Of a DNA stretch of 15,146 nt, positions 7,269-14,990 are shown in pieces (position 1 is the stretch's first letter; every line of letters begins with the position of its first letter). The translations under genes were made by a program, and so were the position numbers. Origin of the DNA: Hondaea fermentalgiana. Lineage: Eukaryota; Sar; Bigyra; Thraustochytrida; Thraustochytriidae. The notes beneath the pieces are model-generated. The model was given only the letters and a program-made list of their open reading frames with translations, searched no databases and was not told where the DNA came from. The stretch lies in NCBI GenBank assembly GCA_014084085.1, contig NPFB01000030.1, forward strand, positions 267,865 through 283,010, read 5' to 3'.

Positions 7269-8363
7269 CTACGAACATTCCTGCGAGGAGAGGAATGGCA
7301 GACTATCGAGAAAGGCCTCAACGCGTGCCTCGAGGTCGTCGTGTGTCTGGGCCTTGAGGCCAGATACGAGATGCGAAGGCAATTGAGCGAACCCGCACTC
7401 TGCGCCGAGAAGGGCGCCAATGAGCGCGCCTGTGCCAACGTTTTCGCCTCCCCGATTAGCATTGGCCCAAACTGCACGCTCAAAGGCTTCAGAGCATGAA
7501 GTGTCGTCATTTCCAGCTGCGTGCTTGTGCACCATGACAAGAACTGCTGGATAGCTTTGAGGCAAGTAGCAGGCGGTCATTGGATTCCCGCGAGTGCGCG
7601 CAGCCTCTCGCCCAACGTCAAGGCCAACTTGTTTGCCCAGATTCTCTGCGGCTTCCCTTGCCGAAGACTCGCCACGCGCCACAGATCGCAGCGCCAAGGC
7701 GAAATTGCGTGCTGTTTCGGCCGCGAGCGCTGCGTCGCGCGTAATGTGAACCATCTCTGCAGCTTCTTGGCTGGCTTTGGCATCTTGGGACGCAGCGAAT
7801 GCAACGGGAATTGTAGTTACTAGCGCGTCACAGGTATCGACGTTGTGACCATCGTTATCCGGGCACTCTTCCGGCGGCACGCCATTTGCAAATTTGCCAA
7901 AAAACATGCGATGGCAAGTGCCGCAGTAGGTATCGTTATGCGAATTTGGAGTTGTCATAAATTGAATATAGTCGTCTGTGAGAGCAGCTTGCGAAAAGGT
8001 GCCCTTGTTGTGCGCCAAAACATCGATCGTCCGCATGAGCAGCGAGCCCTCCAGGGTATTTTCGCCAGCAGCTAGCATGTGATGGTAGTGGTAGTCTGCG
8101 CCTGGCGCCCAGAACTTTTTCTTGTCATGAAAGATCACCTTGCCAATGACATCGCCCTCGTACCCGCCACGGCCTCCTCCGCCTGTGTTCGACTTGCTCA
8201 TGATCGAGCCTGCAAGGTGTTCCACTGGTTTCGTGTACGCCTCGAGCAGACCGCCATAAACGCTGCGCACCTGCATGGCGCCGCCGTACATCCAATGCGT
8301 CGGAGCCGCGCTCGCATCCATAATCAAAGCGCCGTACACGGCGCCCTTGACGAGGTCCCGCAT
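7269..8363 (-). CDS. ADP-ribosylglycohydrolase-like protein (J1-crystallin type), 364 residues
   Basis: This is an all-helical fold of the ADP-ribosyl-hydrolase superfamily, whose members remove ADP-ribose from proteins or related substrates using two metal ions; some members are structural crystallins. It begins directly with the fold: MRDLVKGAVYGALIMDASAAPTHW (residues 1-24, matching the usual GxxxGDxxG-type opening, with D16). Further landmarks are DYHYHHM and GENTLEGSL (90-107), NDTYCGTCHRMFF (143-155), NDGHNVD (170-176) and GGENVGTGALIGALLGA (305-321). The last corresponds to the family's GGDTDT metal-binding loop but has E and N in place of the two Asp. The chosen ATG at 8363 has a weak context (T at -3). 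The frame stays open upstream to 8939, but that part is Arg/Gly/Ser-rich and not domain-like; in-frame ATGs exist, for example at 8921. Substrate and activity are unproven. Cytosolic location is inferred from the lack of a leader. Confidence 0.75.
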   Translation of the reverse strand: MRDLVKGAVYGALIMDASAAPTHWMYGGAMQVRSVYGGLLEAYTKPVEHLAGSIMSKSNTGGGGRGGYEGDVIGKVIFHDKKKFWAPGADYHYHHMLAAGENTLEGSLLMRTIDVLAHNKGTFSQAALTDDYIQFMTTPNSHNDTYCGTCHRMFFGKFANGVPPEECPDNDGHNVDTCDALVTTIPVAFAASQDAKASQEAAEMVHITRDAALAAETARNFALALRSVARGESSAREAAENLGKQVGLDVGREAARTRGNPMTACYLPQSYPAVLVMVHKHAAGNDDTSCSEAFERAVWANANRGGENVGTGALIGALLGAECGFAQLPSHLVSGLKAQTHDDLEARVEAFLDSLPFLSSQECS

Positions 8364-9314
8364 GAAGAAAAAGCTGGCGCTGCCCCAGCGTAGCCTTCTC
8401 GCAGCGGCGCGCGTCCCACGCGAGCGAAGCAAGTTGCGGCCGCCGCGGTTCGCGTCCGACTCGGGATAAGCGTTTCGCTTCCTCCTGAAAAGCTGATCTG
8501 ATCGTGTCGAGTCGTCCTCGCGCGCCCCGCCAACGGCCCCGTCAACGCCCAGAAAAACTCCTCCATGCTTGGACGCAGAATTCACCGCGACGCGCGACGA
8601 CACGCCGGTGAAAAAGTTCTTGCCGCCTCGCCGCCGATGATCGTGGCGAGAACTCTTGGCAAGAACAACCTCGAGGTTGCAGGATTTTACGAGGTTTATC
8701 GGGGACAAGGAGCAAGCTGGATTTGGGTTGCGCAAAATATTACGGTCTCGAAGTTGCCATTTTGTGTTCGTCCCCATCGAGTGTGCGGTCGGGGCCTGCT
8801 GCCGCGATTCAGAGCGTCGGTTGCTCCGAGCTTGCCGAATTCCTCTCGGCGGGTGTGTCGCGGTCGCGGCGCCGAGTGCTCCCTCTCGCGAGGCCGATTG
8901 CATCGGCCAGTCGATGGGCATCGACCCTCGGCCAATCACTCGGCGCGGACACGGGCAGTGGCTTGGAAATGGATTTTAGCACCCTGTTTCACACCTCTTG
9001 GATTATCTCTAGCCACTTCTGCTTCTGAAACGAGCGCGTGCTGTCATGGAAAGGCTTGTCTTACGCAGACATACGCAAGGGACAGGAGAATGAACGATGC
9101 GCATGTCGTTAACTGTGCTGCCTACCGTGTGTCTGCATGCCGAAAGGCGGACGGGAGAGTAAAGTCCCAACTCCCGGCTCTCCTCTAGAGGTAGCTCGTG
9201 CCGCCGGCAGCAGCGGAGGGACACCGTAAATCCACAACGCGTCCCCGGCGCTCGTTGGAGTGACCTGATCACGACCGCTTGGTTGCTGCGTCCGATCGGC
9301 ATTCGGCATTCCCC
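8364..9314. promoter_or_regulatory. Divergent intergenic region, possible N-terminal extension of the minus-strand gene
   Basis: About 950 bp separate two divergent starts, so promoters for both genes should lie here. On the minus strand a frame continuous with the ADP-ribosylglycohydrolase-like gene stays open up to 8939. I regard it as mostly non-coding because its composition is basic and of low complexity, but a leader sequence cannot be excluded. A 10-bp palindrome CCTCTAGAGG is at 9182-9191. A short direct repeat TCGGCATTCGGCATTC lies just before the plus-strand start (9295-9310). No TATA box is evident. Confidence 0.4.
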
Positions 9315-10988
9315 ATGGTGAGCTCTGTTCGCGCCTGGGCAGCTGCTGCCCTCATTGCAGCCTTGGTGTATGGCGACGCGTCGCATGCGGTCGTGGGTGG
9401 CAGCTCGAAGAAAGGGACGGTGATCCTGCGGCAGACAGACTTTGACGCGGGAACGGTCTTCCTCGACAAGAAGGGGGCCACATACAGACTTGGGGAGGAC
9501 ATTAGCTTCCGGCCTCTTGGTGACCTGCAGGAGGATGACCCGGAATCCTGGATGTATCCCGACCGTTCGAGTGCTCCGTATAACTCGACCCCGTTCAGGC
9601 TGGGCTTCTTCACGGCGATTGCAATTACTGCAGACGACATCACGTTTGATTTGAATGGATTTACGTTGGAACAGTCGCAGGAGCATGCCACGATGCAGCG
9701 ATTCTTTTCGCTCATCGAGCTTGCAAGCATGCCATTCCCCGCTGACAAGGGACCCGCGACTTTTGGTGGCGCAGACGAATTCAAGGCCGCCAAAAATGTT
9801 CGCATTACAAATGGCGTCTTGGGTCGCAGTAGTCACCACGGCATCCACGGAAACAGCAACACCAAAGTTTTTCTCGACAATCTCGAGATTCGAGATTTCG
9901 AGGTCGCTGGCGTCGCGCTCAATAACGTGGATCGACTGCGCATGAAAAACGTAGATGTCCGCGACGCGCGAGCAGATGTCTCGGCTTCGCCAGCGCTTTC
10001 ACACAGCATTTTCCTGCTCCAGGCCGTGTCAAAGTTTCTTTCGGCTCCATCGGACTCGGCAGTGGCAGAAAAGGCGACAGCCTTGCGAACAGCTGTTTAC
10101 GATTTTCTCAAGAATGGAGATGATTCGTATGGTATTTTTACTTCGCGAACCGACGGTCTTCCGGACGGCTCCCTGCTCGCTGGCATCATGATCGCATCGA
10201 AGTTCAACGTTGGAGACTTTGAGACGGAGATCCCGGACGATGGGGATGAGGACGGCTCCTTTCGTGTTGTCCTACGAAATGTTCACGTGTCAAACCTCAC
10301 GGCGCGACCGCAAGAGTCCGCAATTCTCAAGTACAAGACTGCGGAGGGCGTTGACTCGACCGGCTACGGCGCCGGCAAGGTTGTCGACATTGTATCTGCA
10401 GCGTTTGATGTTGATCACGTCGTTGCCTACGCAACAGACTACTCCTATCAGGCCAATCCTTTGGCTGACTTGCAATTAGCTGTGGCTGCTTATGCCCTCG
10501 AGTGCCAGGCAACAAATGCTACGTGCAACCAAGGCAGCGAGGGTCGTCTTTTGGCTCGCAACAAGATTCCGCAAGAGGTCATCGATTGGAGTACGGCTGC
10601 AAACCCTGCATCGGCCTGGGACACGATCCTTGCGTCATACACGATTCTTCCAAATCAAGATGCCATGGGCCATTTCTCCAAAGGCATTGTTGGTTTGAAG
10701 CTCGATGGCATCTCCAAGGCGCGCATCAAATCTGTCGAGGTTTCAGAAGTGACCAACGCTGCGCGATCCGTAGATCGGTCACCGTTGGCCCTGGCAGCTG
10801 ATCCCGACTACCTCTATCAGGGCTTTGCGGCCCGAGGCGTTTCTGTTGCTGCCTCTGTTAATATTGTGGGTGAGAGCGTCCAGGTATCTGATATTGTCTC
10901 GGTCTCTGGATCTCAGGTCTGCGTTGATGCTATCAACCGTGTTCTTGGTCTCGACATGCGTGCCGAGGTAGGCACCTCGTCTATCTAG
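9315..10988 (+). CDS. Secreted beta-helix-like protein, upstream paralogue, 557 residues
   Basis: Probably an extracellular or cell-surface protein, function unknown. Residues 1-25 form a signal peptide (basic VR, then WAAAALIAALVYG, likely cleavage after DASHA). The centre (about 105-215) reads as short beta strands of the type seen in right-handed parallel beta helices: ITFDLNGFTLEQS, NVRITNGVLG, a conserved SSHHGIHGN at 172-180, VFLDNLEIRDFEVAGVALN and LRMKNVDV. More strand-like repeats occur at about 315-335 and 455-480. Three Cys (397, 404, 536) align with Cys in the downstream paralogue and may form a disulfide. NxS/T sites occur at NST (90), NLT (327) and NAT (401). The frame opens 12 codons earlier only via a TTG, so the ATG at 9315 is taken; the signal peptide then starts at residue 1. 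Pectate-lyase-like enzymes share the fold, but I see no certain catalytic triad. It is the first of two tandem copies in the same orientation. Confidence 0.85.
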   Translation: MVSSVRAWAAAALIAALVYGDASHAVVGGSSKKGTVILRQTDFDAGTVFLDKKGATYRLGEDISFRPLGDLQEDDPESWMYPDRSSAPYNSTPFRLGFFTAIAITADDITFDLNGFTLEQSQEHATMQRFFSLIELASMPFPADKGPATFGGADEFKAAKNVRITNGVLGRSSHHGIHGNSNTKVFLDNLEIRDFEVAGVALNNVDRLRMKNVDVRDARADVSASPALSHSIFLLQAVSKFLSAPSDSAVAEKATALRTAVYDFLKNGDDSYGIFTSRTDGLPDGSLLAGIMIASKFNVGDFETEIPDDGDEDGSFRVVLRNVHVSNLTARPQESAILKYKTAEGVDSTGYGAGKVVDIVSAAFDVDHVVAYATDYSYQANPLADLQLAVAAYALECQATNATCNQGSEGRLLARNKIPQEVIDWSTAANPASAWDTILASYTILPNQDAMGHFSKGIVGLKLDGISKARIKSVEVSEVTNAARSVDRSPLALAADPDYLYQGFAARGVSVAASVNIVGESVQVSDIVSVSGSQVCVDAINRVLGLDMRAEVGTSSI

Positions 10989-11684
10989 ACCGGACCTTGA
11001 CACGAAGTGGGCAATGCTGAGCAACCATCGGAGATTCACGGAATGGAAAATGTCCGTAGCTTGTGTAAAGAATGAAAGTAGTGCTTACGAAATATAAAAT
11101 CTGCTCGGTGAAACCAAAGGGGGGAATCAACGGGTAGGCCTATTCTGCAAGAGACACATTCGAACTTTATAAACAATGATATTTTCTTGCTGGAGAAAGC
11201 GACCTTGCATAATATTGTCCACAATGCAAAGAGCGGTTAGCTTTCGAACACGGCGTCACAAGAGTCCTTTCTCTCGGGATGGGTATTTTTCCATTCGTTC
11301 TGATACCCAAAGATCACGCATCGCTGAACCTTCGGTCCCGCCGTCGCCGCCGCTGTCATTCTTATTCTTATTGTTTCGCCTCCAAAACTACGCTGCGACT
11401 CCGCGCGTCATCGTTCGGAGGTCCCTCTCACCGCCCCCACCCCGCCCAAAGAGGTGGTCTTTAAACTCCCAACAGGTTGGGCTGTGGGGGAGATCCGTTT
11501 CTAGAATGGTATCATGATGCCGTGCCATTGCGGCCACATCAGACATCATGCTCATCTCAGCGCATCTCACTGTGGCAGACAAATCGTTATTTTGCTGACG
11601 TAAGTGGGTGCACTTATGTAAGCTAGGAAATTGACAGTGAGTAACAAAGTTCTGCTTGCTTCCACCTAAGCTCAGCAGTCGCAC
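10989..11684. other. Spacer after the first secreted paralogue, no gene seen
   Basis: This is the likely 3' untranslated region and terminator of the upstream paralogue, followed by non-coding spacer. It is A/T-richer than the genes. It contains AATATAAAATC at about 11090 and TTTATAAACAATG at about 11166, then a C-rich patch at 11428-11450. No frame here is convincing. I looked for remnants of a third paralogue (HHGIHGN or EIRDFEVAG) and saw none. Confidence 0.5.
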
Positions 11685-11808
11685 GATTGTGTTCATTTCT
11701 TTACGTTCGAGCCGTTCATGCTGCGTACAGCCTAATTCGAAAGCAGATGTCGAGTCCGCGTCCTCTCGAGATGCGCGAGGCTTACTCGAACCCCCAAGAG
11801 TTATTGTT
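11685..11808. repeat. Intergenic duplicated block, copy A
   Basis: About 84 bases starting TGTGTTCATT match 11921-12004 at roughly three quarters or more of positions, at a constant offset of 233 bp. Shared words include GAGCCGTTCATG, CAGCCT and TCGAAAGC. A weaker match continues (GAACCCCCAAGAGTTATT against GAGACCCTTGGATAACTT) at nearly the same spacing. Copy A lies in the middle of the spacer between the paralogues. It may be an old tandem duplication of regulatory DNA. Confidence 0.7.
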
Positions 11809-11861
11809 TTTGCGGTGTAAAAAAATTGTGCAATTTCGCGCTTCTGCTCTTGGAAAGGAAG

Positions 11862-12035
11862 ATGACGAGGCCCTGTGACGTATCGCAACACCCCCTTGCA
11901 CCAAGCATAGGGCTCGGGTTTGTGTTCATTGCTTTGCTTTTGAGCCGTTCATGCCGTGTTCAGCCTTGCTCGAAAGCGGGTCTCGCTCCGCGCCCTCTTG
12001 GAGTGTGGGGGACGCGGACAGAGACCCTTGGATAA
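11862..12035 (+). CDS. 57-codon small ORF in the leader of the second paralogue
   Basis: A true ATG frame, ending in TAA, overlaps duplicated block B and stops 88 bp before the start of the second secreted paralogue. The middle is hydrophobic (GLGFVFIALLLS) and followed by a Cys/Arg/Pro-rich tail. It could be an upstream ORF affecting translation of the downstream gene if the transcript starts early enough, or a chance frame. The ATG context (AAGG AAG ATG) resembles that of the downstream gene (AAGG CAAG ATG). Confidence 0.2.
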   Translation: MTRPCDVSQHPLAPSIGLGFVFIALLLSRSCRVQPCSKAGLAPRPLGVWGTRTETLG

Positions 12036-12042
12036 CTTCTTC
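11918..12042. repeat. Intergenic duplicated block, copy B
   Basis: This is the second copy of the block at 11685-11808. It lies about 80 to 205 bp upstream of the start codon of the downstream secreted paralogue, so it falls in that gene's probable promoter or 5' leader. The upstream paralogue (start 9315) has no recognisable version of the block. The duplication is therefore not a by-product of the gene duplication itself. Confidence 0.7.
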
Positions 12043-12123
12043 AGCGAGCGCAAATGAGAAGGGGCCAGCAGTCTTGCTGCTCTCAGCAGAACCGCGACTC
12101 AGCGAAGAAAGAATAAAGGCAAG

Positions 12124-13764
12124 ATGAAGATCATAGCACTTGCACTTCTTGTCATAGCCTGCTGGGCAGATGTCACGCAGGGTAGAAGGGTGGTCAAGCT
12201 CTGGCAATCGGACTTTGATAAAGGTACCCTTGTCTTGAAACGTAGTAACACGCGATATGTTCTTGGCGAAGACATCGTCTTCCGGCCGCAAGGAGACTTG
12301 ACGCCCGAGTCGCCAGAGACATGGATGTTTCCGAGTCGCAACCAACAGGCCTACACCGGAAGCGCATTTCGTCTCGGCTTTTTTGCGGCAATCACTCTCT
12401 CCGGATACAATGTAGTGCTCGATCTCAATGGCTACACCTTGAGTCAATCGGTAGAACATGCCAACGTACAGCGCTTCTTTGCCCTCATTGAGCTGGCAAG
12501 CTCGCCATTTCCACCAAATCAGGGTCCAGCCTCGTTCGGAGGCGTTGATGAATTCAAGGCCGCTCGCAGAGTGCGCATCGAGAATGGCGTGCTCGGACTG
12601 AGTAGCCATCATGGCATCCACGGAAACCACAACGTCCGTGTGACGCTCCAAAACCTGGAGATTCGCGACTTTGAGGTTGCTGGTGTTGCCCTCAATCGAG
12701 TTCATAATCTGCGCATGCGTGACGTGTACGTCCATTCCTCGCGAACTGACGTACCTTCGGCTGGCGCGCTTTCGCAGAGTGTCTTTCTCTTGCAAGCATC
12801 GCGCTTCTTTCTTACGCCCACGACCGCCATTTCAGAGAAGGCAGCTGCGCTTCGAACTGCTGTGTACAACTTTCTCAATGATGGCTCCGACCCTTCGGGA
12901 CTGTTTTCATCGCAATCCGGAGGCCTGCCCGACGGTTCCTTGCTCGCTGGCGTCATGGTTTCGGCCAGGCTCAACATTGGACTCTTTGAAACAGAAACGC
13001 CGTATTGGCGCGACCAGGACGTTTCTCGAGATGTCCAACTCAAGAATGTTGTCATCGAAAACCTTGTCGGTCGTCCAAGGGAGACTGGCGCTTTGAAAAC
13101 GACTTCTCCGCGGACTGTGGTGGATCCTCGTACCGAGGCTTACCAGAATGGTCACGCCAGCGACATCATTGCAGCGGTCTTTGACGTTGATCGCGTCGTC
13201 GACATCGACAATAACTTTGCTTACGTGCCCACACCACTTGCAGACCTGCAGCTTGCGGTCGCCGAGCACGCCATCACGTGCCTTTCTCAAAACCTCACCT
13301 GCGGAACGGGAGCTGAAGGAAGCCTGCTCAAGCGCAACGGAATCTCGCAAGCTATCGTTGACTGGTCCAAGAGCGATGATCCTGCGGCTGCGTGGGCCTA
13401 TATCCAGGAGGAGATGCACGTTGTGGGCAATCATGATGTGCAATTTCATCATAATAAGGGAATTAAAGGTCTCAAGCTTGAGGGGACTTTTCTCGCTCAG
13501 ATTGAAAATGTCAAAGTGTCTGGCATTGTCAATCTTGCGGATTCCACGGACCGCTCCCCTTTGGCGCTCGATCATGATCCTGACTATGTCTATGAAGGCT
13601 TCACTTCTCGCGGAGTCGTCATCGCTGCTGCGCTCAATGTCGCGGGGGATAAGGTTGAAGTTACAAACGTGACGTCAGTCTCGGGCCCACACATTTGCTT
13701 GGATGCTGTAAATCACGTGCCCAAACTGAACCTGAATAGGCTTGATATGGAATGCATGTACTAA
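12124..13764 (+). CDS. Secreted beta-helix-like protein, downstream paralogue, 546 residues
   Basis: This is a paralogue of the gene at 9315-10988, about half identical overall by eye and 77 of 105 residues in the core block. The signal peptide is short: MKIIALALLVIACWADVTQG, likely cut before RRVVKLW. The core has VVLDLNGYTLSQS, VRIENGVLG, SSHHGIHGN (160-168), LQNLEIRDFEVAGVALN and LRMRDVYV. Later it shares GLPDGSLLAGVM, ATPLADLQLAVA-like and STDRSPLAL/DPDYVYEGF blocks with its partner. Cys 376, 383 and 525 align with the partner's; an extra Cys (544) is in a different C-terminal tail (LDMECMY). NLT (380) and NVT (515) are possible glycosylation sites. The start codon has A at -3. It is full length, with no frameshift or internal stop. 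Likely extracellular, perhaps binding or acting on a polysaccharide; this is inferred only from the beta-helix-like pattern. Confidence 0.87.
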   Translation: MKIIALALLVIACWADVTQGRRVVKLWQSDFDKGTLVLKRSNTRYVLGEDIVFRPQGDLTPESPETWMFPSRNQQAYTGSAFRLGFFAAITLSGYNVVLDLNGYTLSQSVEHANVQRFFALIELASSPFPPNQGPASFGGVDEFKAARRVRIENGVLGLSSHHGIHGNHNVRVTLQNLEIRDFEVAGVALNRVHNLRMRDVYVHSSRTDVPSAGALSQSVFLLQASRFFLTPTTAISEKAAALRTAVYNFLNDGSDPSGLFSSQSGGLPDGSLLAGVMVSARLNIGLFETETPYWRDQDVSRDVQLKNVVIENLVGRPRETGALKTTSPRTVVDPRTEAYQNGHASDIIAAVFDVDRVVDIDNNFAYVPTPLADLQLAVAEHAITCLSQNLTCGTGAEGSLLKRNGISQAIVDWSKSDDPAAAWAYIQEEMHVVGNHDVQFHHNKGIKGLKLEGTFLAQIENVKVSGIVNLADSTDRSPLALDHDPDYVYEGFTSRGVVIAAALNVAGDKVEVTNVTSVSGPHICLDAVNHVPKLNLNRLDMECMY

Positions 13765-14460
13765 GGGACTAGGGACTCTATTTTCCAATGGATTAAACGT
13801 GTTCACGCGTGCACCTTTTACCTTGTCAAAGATCGCCCTTTGTTGACAGAGATACTCAACTGTTCACGCAACCTTTTACCAATCAGAAATCGCCCTTTCT
13901 CAACTTCAACAATAATTATCGCTTCAAAGATTCTACTTGGAAGGCCGGCACAGTATCGGCGTTCCAAGGGAGCAGGCACAACGAAGAAAGACTCCCATCA
14001 CCGCTGTGTATACATTCCCCTTTCCAACACCCTACTTTGCTCTTCATCGCTCAATTTTGTCCATCATCGCTCGATTCTCGCAAAGCAGGTTGGTAACCAA
14101 GTCCTACTTGAACCCTCTTCCGTACCAGTGACAGCCCGCACGCACCCCCTAACTATTGCAACGACGCGTCACTTGCCGGATGCTTGGCGTTGTTGACTCC
14201 CTCTACCATGAAACGCACGGGTTGGGCAGCCCAGTCTACAGTGCAAACCGTCGCCACTACACTGTTGAACTGCCTGCCGCGGCCGGCAGATCGACACAGC
14301 TTGTTGGGAGGGGGAGCGAACCGTCGGGTCCCCGAAATCGTCCTACGTTTTCCGTTGTGCTTGGTCCCCACTTCCCCGGGCTCGAGCCGACCGACGACCG
14401 AAAGCGGAACAGCCAGCCGGCTGCAGCCACCTACCTCAGCAGCAGCTAGACATGAGACAC
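13765..14460. other. Spacer after the second paralogue, repeats only
   Basis: No gene is seen. The stop codon is followed by GGGACTAGGGACT (a short direct repeat), then an A/T-richer zone with the 61-bp-period repeat, then a pair of CATCGCTCRATT words (14045-14056 and 14064-14075). From about 14270 the DNA becomes GC-rich again. A plus-strand frame with its first ATG at 14208 runs to 14954, but its Pro/Arg/Ser-rich product looks spurious. Confidence 0.5.
13800..13905. repeat. Two-copy tandem repeat, period 61 bp
   Basis: Copy 1 (13800-13847) and copy 2 (13861-13905) share TGTTCACGC, ACCTTTTACC, a TCA/AA stretch and ATCGCCCTTT in order, with small gaps. They lie 36 to 141 bp beyond the stop of the second paralogue, so probably within its 3' untranslated region. 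They could be RNA-level or termination signals, or a neutral slippage duplication. Confidence 0.7.
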
Positions 14461-14462
14461 GA

Positions 14463-14470
14463 TATAAAAG
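14463..14470 (+). promoter_or_regulatory. TATA-box-like element TATAAAAG
   Basis: This is a perfect TATAAAAG in an otherwise GC-rich stretch, oriented for plus-strand transcription starting near 14490-14500. It is followed by C/T-rich DNA. No convincing plus-strand coding sequence begins within the remaining 650 bp; the only ATG-started frames are 22 codons or fewer around 14879-14947. If real, it would serve a gene whose coding part is spliced or lies past the window edge. Confidence 0.35.
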
Positions 14471-14990
14471 AAGTCAAGGTTCCAGCTGTCCCTTCGCGCG
14501 TCTCATTTGGGCCACTGCCACACGCACTGCGCTACACGGGACGACGGTTTGGGCCTCCTTTTTTCCCGTTTCGTTCCAGGCGCTCCGAGTCCGAGTCCGA
14601 GCCATTCCGAGCGCGAGCCCAAGCGTGTGCTGTCCAGCGCCGTCGGCCTTTTCTCCATTCCAGCCTCGGCCAGCCGAACTGCTGCACTTTCCGGTGCGTG
14701 CGTGCCTTGTTTCGTGTCATCATCGTTCGATAACGTCCACCGAGCTCACCATTTCCCCTGCGCTGGCAGCCCGGCCCAGCGAAAGAAGAAAACCCGCCTG
14801 GCCGCGCCTTCTGGGCCGCAGCTTTCTTCCTCGCCCTCGCCGCCGTCTCCCGCGACGTGGGTCGCGCGCAGGACGTGGATGCCGCGCGGGCACGCGCTCT
14901 CAGCCCGCGCCCACATGGCGCTCGAGACCGTTGCGCTCGCACTATAGCCCCTGACTAGCTAACTGTAACAGCAGCAGTGCGTAGTATGTA
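14471..14990. other. GC-rich stretch without a supported gene
   Basis: Several overlapping frames are open on both strands, but they start at TTG or GTG or encode Arg/Pro/Ser/Ala-rich sequence without domains. A CCGAGT repeat lies at 14585-14600. The stretch could be a 5' leader for a gene beyond the right edge, given the TATA-like element at 14463. After 14945 comes a small A/T-richer patch with GTAGTATGTAG. Confidence 0.45.

Noticed and set aside
9279..9314. Twelve extra codons at the start of the first secreted paralogue
   Set aside because: They begin with TTG, not ATG. The signal peptide starts properly at the ATG at 9315.
9009..9848. Long open frame (about 279 codons) antisense to the first secreted paralogue
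   Set aside because: It overlaps the signal-peptide and core region of a clear gene. The equivalent antisense frame is also open in the second paralogue (11926-12795), which follows from shared codon phase and GC-rich third positions. It has no domain of its own.
11388..11891. Minus-strand frame of 167 codons in the spacer between the paralogues
   Set aside because: It begins at GTG, shows no domain, and overlaps duplicated block A, which explains part of its apparent order.
11926..12795. Long open frame antisense to the second secreted paralogue
   Set aside because: It is a shadow of a real coding sequence, with no recognisable domain and low-quality composition.
14208..14954. Plus-strand frame of about 248 codons near the right end
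   Set aside because: It is Pro/Ser/Arg-rich, has no domain and no conserved pattern, spans a TATA-like element, and two other frames are open across it. It is treated as non-coding or leader DNA.
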